Source: Actinomycetes bacterium
GTDB taxonomy: Bacteria > Actinomycetota > Thermoleophilia > Solirubrobacterales > 70-9
Reading direction: 5' to 3'
Length of the DNA: 29,348 bases
NCBI GenBank assembly: GCA_023434465.1
Contig: JAEYSQ010000011.1
Span: 1-29,348 of the forward strand
The notes beneath the pieces were generated by a model. That model was not told where the DNA came from and searched no databases. It saw nothing but the letters and a program-made list of their open reading frames with translations. Positions 1 through 7,461 of this stretch are shown in pieces. The stretch's first letter is position 1. Each line of letters opens with the position of its first letter. The translations under genes were made by a program, and so were the position numbers.

Positions 1-411
1 GTCAACGCGTACGCCGAAGGGAACCGGCGCCTCAGCGACTTCTACCTGAGTCGATTTCGGCCCGAGTTCAAGCCCGCGGTTCTGGCCTGGATTGAAACAA
101 GGCCACTAAAGAACCAAGAAGCGCCAGCGACACCTTTTGTGATGCCCGAGTACAGCTCGGCCAAGCAGGAGGAGGCTGATCGCCTACTCGAGAAGGCCGA
201 AGAAGCCAACGCCAATGCCCGGGAAGCAAACCAGCGTTCGGACAATTACGTGCTCGCCGTGGTGCTATTCGCGGCGGCGCTCTTTTTCGCGGGCATCAGC
301 ACGAAACTGACCCGCCAGCGTCAACGGGGCGCGCTACTCGCCTTTGGCTACCTTATTTTCTTCGGCACCCTGTTCTGGCTCGCCACCTTCCCGATCTCGT
401 TCGGCCTCTGA
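1..411 (+). CDS. Membrane protein of unknown function (5' end outside window)
   Basis: Frame 1 is open from the first base to a TGA at 409-411, so the visible 136 codons are the C-terminal part of a longer gene; the internal ATGs at 139/142 are unlikely to be the start because the upstream codons look coding. The visible part holds a soluble stretch, a short Glu/Ala-rich segment that could form a coiled coil (EEADRLLEKAEEANANARE), then two hydrophobic segments (about YVLAVVLFAAALFFAGI and GALLAFGYLIFFGTLFWLA) separated by a basic loop (KLTRQRQR). This suggests a helical hairpin at the membrane with the loop in the cytoplasm. It is convergent with the thiS-thiG gene, 31 nt away. I do not recognise the family and assign no function. 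Confidence 0.7.
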   Translation, partial: VNAYAEGNRRLSDFYLSRFRPEFKPAVLAWIETRPLKNQEAPATPFVMPEYSSAKQEEADRLLEKAEEANANAREANQRSDNYVLAVVLFAAALFFAGISTKLTRQRQRGALLAFGYLIFFGTLFWLATFPISFGL

Positions 412-442
412 GCCGGGGAGCGGACGCGCTGGTCCCGGTCGC

Positions 443-1429
443 TCAGCCGAAGCCGGGGAAGCCCTCGTCGGGGGTTCTGGCTTCGGCGTACAGGCGTTTC
501 GGGATGCGACCGGCCTGACGGGCAGCCCGGCCAGCTTCGACTGCGTGCTTCATCGCGGTGGCCATCAGGTCCGGATCCTCGGCGCGGGAGACGGCGCTTG
601 CGAGCAGGACGGCGTCGCAGCCGAGCTCCATCGCCAGGGTCGCATCCGAGGCGGTGCCGATGCCGGCGTCAAGGATGACCGGCACGCCAGCGTTCTCGAC
701 GATGATCGAGATGTTGTACGGATTGCGGATCCCGGCCCCGGAGCCGATCGGGGCACCGAGCGGCATTACCGCTGCGCAGCCGGCCGCTTCCAGCCGCGCG
801 GCAAGGATCGGGTCATCGTTGGTGTAGGGCAGCACGGTGAAACCATCGCCCACCAACTCCTCGGCCGCGCGCAGGAGTTCCGGGGCGTCCGGCAGGAGCG
901 TACGGTCGTCGCCGATCACCTCGAGTTTGACCCAGTCGGTCTCGAAGGCTTCGCGGGCGAGCCTGGCGGTACGGACCGCGTCGCGGGCGGTGTAGCAACC
1001 GGCAGTGTTGGGGAGGATGAACAGGCCGAGCTTGCGGATCACGTCCATGACCGAGCCCTGGGCTTCCGGGTCGAGACGGCGCAGGGCGACGGTGATGATC
1101 TCCGTGCCGGACAGGGCGAGCGCGCTTTCCATTGCCTCCAGCGACCGAAAGCCGCCGCTGCCGGCGATCAGCCGGGAGGTCCAGGTTCGATCCCCGAGTT
1201 TCCAATCACCGGAGCCACCTTGAATCGCGGCGACGACCTCGATCGAAGAACCGTCGGCCGGCCGGGTCGAATCCCAGGCCGAGCGTGGAACGACTTCGCC
1301 GTCGAGCGCGACCGCGACGCCGCGCCGGTCCTCCGGGATCCGCTCGCCGCCGACCAGCTCGATCACTTCGGCGATCGTGGCTTCTTCACCCACCTCGGTC
1401 CGGTTGCCGTTCAGTTCGATCTGTATCAA
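443..1429 (-). CDS. thiG: ThiS-ThiG fusion: sulfur carrier joined to thiazole synthase
   Basis: This 328-residue protein joins a ThiS-like ubiquitin-fold carrier (residues 1-72, ending AIQGG) to a full ThiG TIM barrel (about 75-328). ThiG condenses deoxyxylulose phosphate, the glycine-derived imine made by ThiO, and sulfur from ThiS thiocarboxylate into the thiamine thiazole. The Schiff-base lysine is K168 in WVKLEVIGDD, and later barrel motifs include PIGSGAGIRNP and VILDAGIGTASDA. The start is TTG, with AGGAGG at 1434-1439 lying inside the end of thiO; the TTGA overlap implies translational coupling. In separate ThiS proteins the terminal Gly-Gly is the free C-terminus that is adenylated. 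Here it is internal (G71-G72), so either the protein is cleaved or the chemistry is different. The ThiG assignment is firm; use of the ThiS part is uncertain. Confidence 0.93.
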   Translation of the reverse strand: MIQIELNGNRTEVGEEATIAEVIELVGGERIPEDRRGVAVALDGEVVPRSAWDSTRPADGSSIEVVAAIQGGSGDWKLGDRTWTSRLIAGSGGFRSLEAMESALALSGTEIITVALRRLDPEAQGSVMDVIRKLGLFILPNTAGCYTARDAVRTARLAREAFETDWVKLEVIGDDRTLLPDAPELLRAAEELVGDGFTVLPYTNDDPILAARLEAAGCAAVMPLGAPIGSGAGIRNPYNISIIVENAGVPVILDAGIGTASDATLAMELGCDAVLLASAVSRAEDPDLMATAMKHAVEAGRAARQAGRIPKRLYAEARTPDEGFPGFG

Positions 1430-2571
1430 GTCGCCTCCTGGGTGGTGAACCGCTGCGGACTGGCTGCCGTGACCAGCCCGGTGCTGCCTTCGAAGATAAG
1501 TTCCGCAACCGCCTGGGCGGTGACCGGGGCCAGCAGGATGCCATTGCGATAGTGACCGGTCGCCAGAACAAGCCCCTCGATCGCGGTCGGCCCGATCACC
1601 GGAAGATTGTCGGGCGTGCCAGGCCTGAGGCCCGCGGTCGCGCCGAGGAATTCCATCTCGGAGACGTCGGGCAACAGCCGGTACGCCTCGCGAAGCAATT
1701 CGTGGATTCCCCCACCGGTGACGCGGCGATCAAAACCCATCTCTTCCACGGTGGCGCCGAGGATGAGGCGCCCGTCCGGGCGCGGGGCGATGTAAACCCG
1801 CTCCGAGCCGAGGATCCGGGTACAGGCGGGATCATCGGTGTCACCCTGGAGCTCGACCACCTGGCCTTTGACCGGACGGACCGGTGGACGCACCCCTTCG
1901 GGTAGCCATTCGGCGACGCCGGCTTCGGCGCCGCATGCGGTAATCACGACCGGTGCCGCGATCGTGCCACCAGTCGTTTCGACTCCGGATATCCGGCGCC
2001 CACTCATCCTGAGGCCGGTGGCTTCGGCCGTCTCGATCGAGACTCCGCGGCCGGCCAGACCGGCGATCAGCGCCTCGGTCAGGGCCCGCGGGTCGACCAC
2101 CGCGTCGTCTTCGACCAGCACCGCTCCCGCCAGCGACGGACTCACTCCGGGTTCGAGCTCGCGAGCGGCCATCGGCCCCAGCCACGTCGAATCGAGTCCG
2201 TTGCTTCGCTGCAGCTCCATGACCCGCTTCAGCTCACCGGCCTCGTCGCGGTCGAGCGCAACATGCAGGGCACCGGTGTGCCTGTAACCGGTGTCGAGGC
2301 CGGTTTCGGATTCGATCGCCGCGATGAAGTCCGGGTAGAGCTCCCGGGAGCGGAGATTCATCGTCAGTAGCTCCGGTTCACCGAAGTCGAGTTCTCCGAC
2401 CGGAGCGAGCATGCCAGCCGCCACCCTGGTCGCGCCGCAACCCGGAACCTCGCGTTCGATCACAGTCACTTTGGCCCCGCGACCGGCGATCTCCCAGGCC
2501 GCGGACAGGCCGATCAAGCCGGCCCCGACCACGATCACATCAGCGTTGCTGTTCGAGTTCTCTTGCTTCAT
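1426..2571 (-). CDS. thiO: Glycine oxidase ThiO (FAD-dependent)
   Basis: This is a 381-residue FAD-dependent amine oxidase of the DAO family. The N-terminal dinucleotide-binding motif VVGAGLIGLSAAWEIAGRGA is followed by an acidic residue at the end of strand 2 (VIERE). The C-terminal FAD-contact region reads TAGLRPGTPDNLPVIG and TGHYRNGILLAP, typical of ThiO. The enzyme oxidises glycine to the imine used by ThiG for thiazole formation in aerobes. It starts at ATG with AGGA 5 nt upstream and is preceded by a TPP riboswitch, so it is expected to be repressed by thiamine pyrophosphate. Its stop overlaps the TTG start of thiS-thiG (TTGA). The length is normal and no key motif is missing. Confidence 0.95.
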   Translation of the reverse strand: MKQENSNSNADVIVVGAGLIGLSAAWEIAGRGAKVTVIEREVPGCGATRVAAGMLAPVGELDFGEPELLTMNLRSRELYPDFIAAIESETGLDTGYRHTGALHVALDRDEAGELKRVMELQRSNGLDSTWLGPMAARELEPGVSPSLAGAVLVEDDAVVDPRALTEALIAGLAGRGVSIETAEATGLRMSGRRISGVETTGGTIAAPVVITACGAEAGVAEWLPEGVRPPVRPVKGQVVELQGDTDDPACTRILGSERVYIAPRPDGRLILGATVEEMGFDRRVTGGGIHELLREAYRLLPDVSEMEFLGATAGLRPGTPDNLPVIGPTAIEGLVLATGHYRNGILLAPVTAQAVAELIFEGSTGLVTAASPQRFTTQEAT

Positions 2572-2573
2572 CC

Positions 2574-2588
2574 GGTTCCTGCGGAGCC
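2574..2588 (-). promoter_or_regulatory. Hairpin that would hide the thiO ribosome-binding site
   Basis: On the minus strand, directly between the TPP aptamer and the thiO ATG, GGCUCC-gca-GGAACC can pair with one mismatch. The right arm contains AGGA, the thiO Shine-Dalgarno sequence 5 nt before ATG. There is no U-tract, so this fits a translational rather than a transcription-termination expression platform. Pairing was judged by eye only. Confidence 0.45.
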
Positions 2589-2593
2589 GGCTG

Positions 2594-2690
2594 CCCTTTC
2601 CCTTCTCGCCGGAATTACCCGGATCAGGTTCAGGCGGTCGGTGGCTTCGGCGCCACCCTCTCAGCCCAGGCCAAGGGCTCCCGCAGGTGT
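2594..2690 (-). promoter_or_regulatory. TPP riboswitch (THI element) upstream of thiO
   Basis: Reading the minus strand, the conserved TPP-aptamer signatures occur in order. They are GGGAGCCC...GGGCTGAGA (CTGAGA at 2664-2659), a GGTGGC...GCCACC stem, then CCTGATCCGGGTAAT (2628-2614), CCGGCG, and AGGGA (2603-2599) closing the element. The element lies about 25 nt upstream of thiO and in the right orientation. Binding of thiamine pyrophosphate would be expected to shut off thiO and the coupled thiS-thiG. thiE, which diverges, is not downstream of it. Confidence 0.95.
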
Positions 2691-2694
2691 TCTG

Positions 2695-2714
2695 ATCTTA
2701 CCGGCCTTTATCCT
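2695..2714. promoter_or_regulatory. Back-to-back -10 elements for thiO (minus) and thiE (plus)
   Basis: On the minus strand TAAGAT (2700-2695) is followed 6 nt later by an A at 2688, which would put the transcription start exactly at the 5' end of the TPP aptamer. On the plus strand TATCCT (2709-2714) is followed by 6 nt and the thiE ATG, implying a leaderless thiE mRNA. The two -10 boxes are 8 nt apart, so polymerase binding at one should occlude the other. No convincing -35 boxes were seen. Confidence 0.5.
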
Positions 2715-2720
2715 CAGGCC

Positions 2721-3425
2721 ATGAGCTTCGAGCCAAGCGAAGGCGCCGGGAACCTGCGACGAGAACGCCTGCGGACCGCGCGGCTCTACTTCGTGTGTGA
2801 CGCGGCCCCGGACGGGCGGGATCCCGAGCCACTGCTGCGAGCGGCACTCGACGGCGGGGTCGACATGATTCAACTGCGCGAAAAGGAAGCCGGCACACGG
2901 GTGATCGAACGGGCCGCCGACACCTTCCGCCGGGTATGTGACACCTACGGCGTGCCTTTCATCCTCAACGACGATCCGGAACTTGCGATGTCAGTCCGCG
3001 CCGACGGGGTTCACATCGGTCAGGACGACATCCCGGTCGCGGAAGCCCGGGAAATGATCGGGCCGGACCACCTGCTCGGGCTCTCCACTCATTCGGAGTC
3101 CCAGATTGCCGCCGCCCACCAGACGGTCAGGGACGGGGTGGCGATCGACCACATCAGCGTCGGCCCGATCCACGAAACGCCGACCAAGGCAGGACGGCCA
3201 GCGGTCGGTCTCGAGCTGGTCCGCCACGCTGCATCTACGGCAACGCTGCCCTTTTTCGCGATCGGCGGCATTGACCCCGAGAACGTGGTTGAAGTGCTCG
3301 AGGCCGGCGCCCGGCGGCTCTGCGTGGTGCGGGCGATCCGGAACGCGTCCGACCCGGCTGCAGTGGCGGCAAGGCTACGCCGGGCCTTCGCCACCGTCGG
3401 GGCGGAGGTTCTGCCCGGTGGCTGA
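2721..3425 (+). CDS. thiE: Thiamine-phosphate synthase ThiE
   Basis: This 234-residue TIM-barrel enzyme couples HMP pyrophosphate with thiazole phosphate to give thiamine monophosphate. Family motifs are clear: DMIQLREKE (pyrophosphate/pyrimidine contact), FILNDDPELA, ADGVHIGQDD, GLSTHSESQI, DHISVGPIHETPTKAG and FFAIGGI near the C-terminal phosphate site. There is no Shine-Dalgarno sequence before the ATG, but a -10-like TATCCT ends 6 nt upstream, so a leaderless transcript is likely. It diverges from the riboswitch-controlled thiO-thiSG operon and is itself not under that riboswitch. The downstream membrane-protein gene starts inside its last codons. Confidence 0.95.
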   Translation: MSFEPSEGAGNLRRERLRTARLYFVCDAAPDGRDPEPLLRAALDGGVDMIQLREKEAGTRVIERAADTFRRVCDTYGVPFILNDDPELAMSVRADGVHIGQDDIPVAEAREMIGPDHLLGLSTHSESQIAAAHQTVRDGVAIDHISVGPIHETPTKAGRPAVGLELVRHAASTATLPFFAIGGIDPENVVEVLEAGARRLCVVRAIRNASDPAAVAARLRRAFATVGAEVLPGG

Positions 3426-3987
3426 ACCGGATCCCGACCGGCCGGCGCGCCGGAAAAGGCGACCTTCCGCCCCCGTCGAAGGCGCTCCGAACGGGAACGG
3501 CCGGCCACCGGCGGAGTCCGAACCGGATGCCATGAGGGCGGGTTACGCCAAGGCCGAGGTCAAGAACCAGGCCGCTCGCGACGCGCTGGTTCCCCTTTCC
3601 GAGGGCGAACGACCGACCGTGGTCACGGTCGGGGCTGTCTGTTCGGCCATCGTCGCGGCAATTCTCTGGGGATCCACGCTCTACGCCGTGATCACCGGAG
3701 CCGAAGCCGGTGGCCGGGACGTGAACCCCTTCCAGTGGGCGTTTTTCGCCCTCGTCATCTCAGCCATGGCCTGGGGTATGTGGAAGGCGAAGTACTGGGC
3801 GGTGCTCGGTTTCCAGATGTTGCTCGTGATCCTGATCCTGGCCGGAGTGCTGGGCATGGTCACCGCCCCGACGCTGCTCCAGATAGTGGGCACCCTGATT
3901 CTCGTAGTCGCGCTTTCGGTTCTCTTCTGGTTCATGGTCAAGGCGATGGCCCGGATCCAGATGCCCGAACGCCCCGGTTCCCGGTGA
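3418..3987 (+). CDS. Small membrane protein with four predicted helices, cotranscribed with thiE
   Basis: The preferred start is GTG at 3418, which overlaps the end of thiE by 8 nt and has GGAGG at 3404-3408. An ATG at 3532 is the alternative. The 189-residue product has a Pro/Arg-rich, probably disordered N-terminus of about 55 residues. Four hydrophobic segments follow, around VVTVGAVCSAIVAAILW, FFALVISAMAWGM, AVLGFQMLLVILILAGVLG and LLQIVGTLILVVALSVLFWF, and it ends with a basic tail (KAMARIQMPERPGSR). I do not recognise an enzymatic or transport motif. Coupling to thiE is the only clue to its role and may reflect expression rather than function. Confidence 0.75.
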   Translation: MAEPDPDRPARRKRRPSAPVEGAPNGNGRPPAESEPDAMRAGYAKAEVKNQAARDALVPLSEGERPTVVTVGAVCSAIVAAILWGSTLYAVITGAEAGGRDVNPFQWAFFALVISAMAWGMWKAKYWAVLGFQMLLVILILAGVLGMVTAPTLLQIVGTLILVVALSVLFWFMVKAMARIQMPERPGSR

Positions 3988-4007
3988 ATCAGCCGAGGCC
4001 GCTCCGG

Positions 4008-4013
4008 TAGTCT
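4008..4013 (+). promoter_or_regulatory. -10-like element TAGTCT before lpdA
   Basis: TAGTCT lies 9 nt before the lpdA ATG and no Shine-Dalgarno sequence is visible. The same hexamer also precedes the receiver-PIG-L gene (6367-6372). A very short or absent leader is implied. Confidence 0.4.
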
Positions 4014-4022
4014 CGCCTGACC

Positions 4023-5393
4023 ATGGCTGATGAATCTTTTGACGTAATCGTTATCGGTGCCGGACCGGGTGGCTATGTTGCTGCGATCCGCGCTGCCCAG
4101 CTCGGCAAGTCCACCGCGGTGGTGGAGTCGGACAAGACCGGGGGCCGCTGCCTGAACTATGCGTGTATCCCGGCGAAGACCATGTTGCATACGGCTGAGG
4201 TTCTTGATGACGCGAAGAACAGTGCCGATATCGGGGTCAAGGTCCAGGGTGTCGAACTCGACTGGGAGGCGCTCGGACAGCGACGCACAGACGTTTCGGC
4301 GAGCCTTTCGGGCGGGGTCAAGGGTCTCTTTGACAAGAATAAGATCAAGCTGATCGAGGGCGAAGGCGCCCTGACCGCCGAGGGTGACGTCAAGGTTGGT
4401 GACACCGTTTACGGTGCCGGCAAGGTGATCCTTGCCACCGGTTCGGTCGCGCAGGCGATCCCCGGCGTCGAGTTCTCCGATCGGGTGCTTGACACCTGGG
4501 GAGCGTGGTCGCTGCCCGAAAGACCGGAAAGGATCGCGGTGGTCGGGGCCGGTGCTTCCGGTTCAGAGATCGCCTCCGCCTACATCCGTTATGGCACCGA
4601 GGTGATTTTGGTGGAGATGCTTGACCAGATCCTGCCGGCCGAGGACAAGGATGTGGTGCGGGTGGTCGAGCGCACCTTCAAGAAGCAGGGAATCGAGATC
4701 TCGACCGGCACCCGGGTCGAGAACGTTGAGGTGGGTGAAAGTTCGGTCAAGTTCACCTACGGTGACAACTCGGCCGAGGTCGATTACCTGGTGATCGCCG
4801 GTGGACGCCGGCCCGATGTCGAGCCGCTCGGTCTCGATGCTGCGGGAGTCAAGCTGGACGACGACGGACGGGTTCAGGTCGACGAGCTCCAGAAGACTTC
4901 GAACGAGAAGGTGTTCGCGATCGGTGATCTCACCCGTGGCGCCGCCCTCGCCCACAAGGCGATGGAAGAAGGCGTTGTCGCCGCCGAAGCGGCGTCCGGT
5001 GAGGACACCCATCCGGTGAACCTCGACCTGATCCCCGGGGCGACCTTCTGTCATCCGCAGGTCGCCAGCGTCGGTCTTACCGAAGCCCAGGCCAAGGAAA
5101 AGGGGCTGGACATAAAGACCGGAAAGCTGAAGCTGGGCGGGGTCGGGGCCGGCACGGTTTACGACGATCGCGACGGCATGGTCAAGCTGGTCGTCGACAA
5201 GGAATACGGCGAGATCGTCGGTGCCCACATCGTCGGCAACGCGGCCTGCGACATGATCGCCGAGCTGGTCGCCGTGATCGCCCTTGAAGGCGGCATCCAG
5301 GAACTCCAACGCATCACCCATCCCCATCCGACCATCTCCGAGGCCGTCCTCGACGCCGCCCGCGCAGTAGACAAGTGGGCCACGCACGCTTAG
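4023..5393 (+). CDS. lpdA: Dihydrolipoyl dehydrogenase (E3)
   Basis: This 456-residue flavoprotein reoxidises dihydrolipoyl groups of 2-oxoacid dehydrogenase complexes with NAD+. The FAD site VIVIGAGPGGYVAAIRAAQ is followed by the redox disulfide in GGRCLNYACIPAK (C43, C48). The NAD-binding motif is AVVGAGASGSEIAS, and the second FAD contact is VFAIGDLTRGAALAHKA. The C-terminal catalytic pair in THPHPTISE is H435 and E440. The usual GGTCLNxGCIPSK is slightly altered but the catalytic residues are kept. It is not in the PDH operon at 16174, yet is the only E3 in the window and the natural partner of those E1/E2 subunits. An isomerase-like gene begins within its last codons. Confidence 0.95.
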   Translation: MADESFDVIVIGAGPGGYVAAIRAAQLGKSTAVVESDKTGGRCLNYACIPAKTMLHTAEVLDDAKNSADIGVKVQGVELDWEALGQRRTDVSASLSGGVKGLFDKNKIKLIEGEGALTAEGDVKVGDTVYGAGKVILATGSVAQAIPGVEFSDRVLDTWGAWSLPERPERIAVVGAGASGSEIASAYIRYGTEVILVEMLDQILPAEDKDVVRVVERTFKKQGIEISTGTRVENVEVGESSVKFTYGDNSAEVDYLVIAGGRRPDVEPLGLDAAGVKLDDDGRVQVDELQKTSNEKVFAIGDLTRGAALAHKAMEEGVVAAEAASGEDTHPVNLDLIPGATFCHPQVASVGLTEAQAKEKGLDIKTGKLKLGGVGAGTVYDDRDGMVKLVVDKEYGEIVGAHIVGNAACDMIAELVAVIALEGGIQELQRITHPHPTISEAVLDAARAVDKWATHA

Positions 5394-5968
5394 AACAATC
5401 CGAGTTCTTTTTTGATCTTGGATCTCCTTACGCCTGGCTTTCGGCTGAGCGGGTTGACTCTGTTTTTGAGTTGGCCGGGTTGGAGGGTCCGGTCTGGCGG
5501 CCGATCCTGCTGGGCGGGCTCTTTCAGCGGTTTGATCGCTCGTCCTGGGCGAGGACCGAGCGGCGCGAAGATGGCATCTCGGAGATCGAACGGCGGGCCC
5601 GCCAGTACGGGTTGCCGGAGCCGGTCTGGCCCGATCCATGGCCGGACAGCTATCTCTTTGCGATGCGGGTCGCGACCTACGCTGAACAGGAAGGTCGCCT
5701 GAAGGAGTTCACGCTGGCCTCCTTCCGGGACGCCTTCACCGGCGGCATCGACCAGGCGGTTCCGAAGCATGTACTCGCTGCTGCCGCGAACGCCGGTCTC
5801 GACCCCGATGCGGCAGAGCGGGCAGCCGCCGAACCGAAGATCAAACAGGCGTTGATCGACGCGACCCGGCGGGCCGGTGATCTCGGCGTGACCGGCGTTC
5901 CTTCATTCCGGATCGGTGACGAGGTCTTCTGGGGAGACGACCGCCTCGACCAGGCGATCTCGAACTGA
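5375..5968 (+). CDS. DsbA-fold protein, 2-hydroxychromene-2-carboxylate isomerase-like
   Basis: This 197-residue thioredoxin-superfamily protein starts at GTG 5375 and overlaps lpdA by 19 nt. It opens with EFFFDLGSPYAWLSAERV, where the S-P-Y motif replaces a CxxC and matches HCCA isomerase/kappa-class GST members of the DsbA family. Near the C-terminus the cis-proline loop GVTGVPSFRIGDEVFWGDD is conserved. In characterised proteobacterial relatives the serine activates glutathione during naphthalene degradation. Actinobacteria generally use mycothiol, so substrate and thiol cofactor here are unknown. It is convergent with the HPt gene, 3 nt apart. Confidence 0.85.
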   Translation: MGHARLEQSEFFFDLGSPYAWLSAERVDSVFELAGLEGPVWRPILLGGLFQRFDRSSWARTERREDGISEIERRARQYGLPEPVWPDPWPDSYLFAMRVATYAEQEGRLKEFTLASFRDAFTGGIDQAVPKHVLAAAANAGLDPDAAERAAAEPKIKQALIDATRRAGDLGVTGVPSFRIGDEVFWGDDRLDQAISN

Positions 5969-5971
5969 CGC

Positions 5972-6313
5972 TCAGGCGAACTCCTCCAGATCGGTGCGGA
6001 CCCGTTCGGCTTCGATCGTGACCTCGCCGATGATCCGGCCGGCTGCTTCCGCGTCACGGTTCTTGCCTGCCTCCTCGAGGGAAGCGAGCAACTGCGCGAG
6101 TCGCCTGGCTCCCAATTGACCCGAACTCGACTTGAGCCGATGAGCAGCCGCCTGGACCGTTTCAAGGTCGCCGGAATCGAGGGCCGAGTTCAGATCGTCG
6201 ATTTCACCGGGCAGCTTGCTGCTGAACATCTCGATGATCCGGGCAAGCGGTTCCTTCCCGCCCATTTGGGACGCGACCTTTTCAAGCGTTGCTTCTTCGA
6301 TTGAACTGCTCAT
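5972..6313 (-). CDS. Stand-alone histidine phosphotransfer (HPt) protein
   Basis: This 113-residue all-helical protein carries the HPt motif AAHRLKSSSGQLGARRLAQL, with H58 as the phosphorylated histidine. It starts MSSSIEEATL at the ATG at 6313; upstream in-frame codons overlap the divergent promoter region and do not look coding. HPt proteins carry phosphate from the receiver of a hybrid kinase to the receiver of a response regulator. The hybrid kinase encoded at 9153-11588 ends in a receiver and has no HPt of its own, and the gene at 6409 encodes a receiver fused to an enzyme. This protein is therefore the obvious missing link, inferred from context. Confidence 0.9.
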   Translation of the reverse strand: MSSSIEEATLEKVASQMGGKEPLARIIEMFSSKLPGEIDDLNSALDSGDLETVQAAAHRLKSSSGQLGARRLAQLLASLEEAGKNRDAEAAGRIIGEVTIEAERVRTDLEEFA

Positions 6314-6366
6314 GACAGGGGTATTCCCGAACCGAACAAATCCCACGCCGGAAAGCAACCACGGCG

Positions 6367-6372
6367 TAGTCT
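6367..6372 (+). promoter_or_regulatory. -10-like element TAGTCT before the receiver-PIG-L operon
   Basis: TAGTCT matches the TANNNT pattern and is identical to the element before lpdA. The predicted leader would be about 30 nt, containing AGGAG at 6397-6401 ahead of the TTG start at 6409. It lies in the 95-nt gap between the divergent HPt gene and the operon. Confidence 0.35.
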
Positions 6373-6408
6373 CACAACTGGCCGTCCCGAACAATCAGGA
6401 GAAAGTTC

Positions 6409-7461
6409 TTGCAAGAATCCGGCACACCGCGCATTCTCGTCGTTGAAGACGATGAGGTGGTCGCGGCCCTGACCACCGGCATGCTCGGAGAGAGCGGCGA
6501 AGTCATCTGGGCCGCCAGTGCCGAACATGCACTCGAGTTGCTGGAAGTTTCCGATTTCGATCTGGCCGTGGTCGACATCGGGCTGCCGGGGATCAGCGGC
6601 CTCGAGTTGATCCGCGAAGTCAAGCAGAGGGACCCCATGCTCTCGACCCTGATCCTCACCGGTGAGGCGAGCTTCGACAACGCGGTCGAAGCGATCCGGG
6701 CCGGCGCGGACGACTTCATGCGGAAACCGGTCGACGGCGCCGAATTGGTAGCGAAGGTGGGCGAACTCACCGCGATCTCGGCCCGGCGCCGATCCGAGTC
6801 CCGGGAGTCGGTGCTGGCGATCGGTGCCCATCCGGATGATGTCGAGATCGGAGTCGGTGGCATCCTGCTGCGGCACACCGCGCGAGGTGACCGGGTCTCG
6901 CTCCTGACCATGACCGGTGGCGAGCAGGGCGGCGACACGATCGAGCGGGCCGAGGAATCCCAACGGGCCGCCGATCTGATCGGTGCGAAGCTCTATCACC
7001 GGGAGCTGGCCGACACCAGCGTCAGCGACGGCGGCCTGACGATCGGCACCATCAAGGAGGTGATCGACGAGGTCAGCCCGACCACCGTCTATACGCACAC
7101 CCTCTGCGACGTCCACCAGGACCACCGAAACGTCCACAGTGCAACTCTGGTCGCCGCTCGCGGGGTGCCGCGGATCTACTGCTATCAGGCTCCCTCGACG
7201 ACGGTCGAGTTCAAACCGACCAAGTTCATCGCGATCGACGACTACATCAACGAGAAGCTCGAGGCAATAGCCGCCTACGACTCCCAGACGATGACCAGGG
7301 CCTATCTCGAACCTGACCTGCTTCGTTCGACTGCCCGCTACTGGAGCCGCTTCTCCGGTTCCACGTTCGTGGAGCCGCTGGAGGTGATCCGCGAAAGCGA
7401 CGACGGACTCCGGCCCACGAGCGCGCGGGAAACCAAGCCCAAGGAGATCACCAATGACTGA
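6409..7461 (+). CDS. Response-regulator receiver fused to PIG-L/LmbE-family deacetylase
   Basis: This 350-residue protein starts at TTG with AGGAG 7-11 nt upstream. Residues 8-125 form a receiver: acidic pair D14/D15 in VVEDDEVV, phospho-acceptor D56 in LAVVDIGLPG, T84 and K106 in RKPVDG. From about residue 133 a PIG-L domain follows, with metal motif IGAHPDDVEIGVGG (H141, D144) and the second motif HQDHRNVH (H239, H243). PIG-L enzymes are zinc-dependent N-deacetylases acting on GlcNAc-like amides such as mycothiol precursors and GlcNAc-PI. The receiver has every catalytic residue, so phosphorylation probably controls deacetylase activity directly. Its stop overlaps the ATP-grasp start by 8 nt. 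The substrate is unknown. Confidence 0.93.
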   Translation: MQESGTPRILVVEDDEVVAALTTGMLGESGEVIWAASAEHALELLEVSDFDLAVVDIGLPGISGLELIREVKQRDPMLSTLILTGEASFDNAVEAIRAGADDFMRKPVDGAELVAKVGELTAISARRRSESRESVLAIGAHPDDVEIGVGGILLRHTARGDRVSLLTMTGGEQGGDTIERAEESQRAADLIGAKLYHRELADTSVSDGGLTIGTIKEVIDEVSPTTVYTHTLCDVHQDHRNVHSATLVAARGVPRIYCYQAPSTTVEFKPTKFIAIDDYINEKLEAIAAYDSQTMTRAYLEPDLLRSTARYWSRFSGSTFVEPLEVIRESDDGLRPTSARETKPKEITND

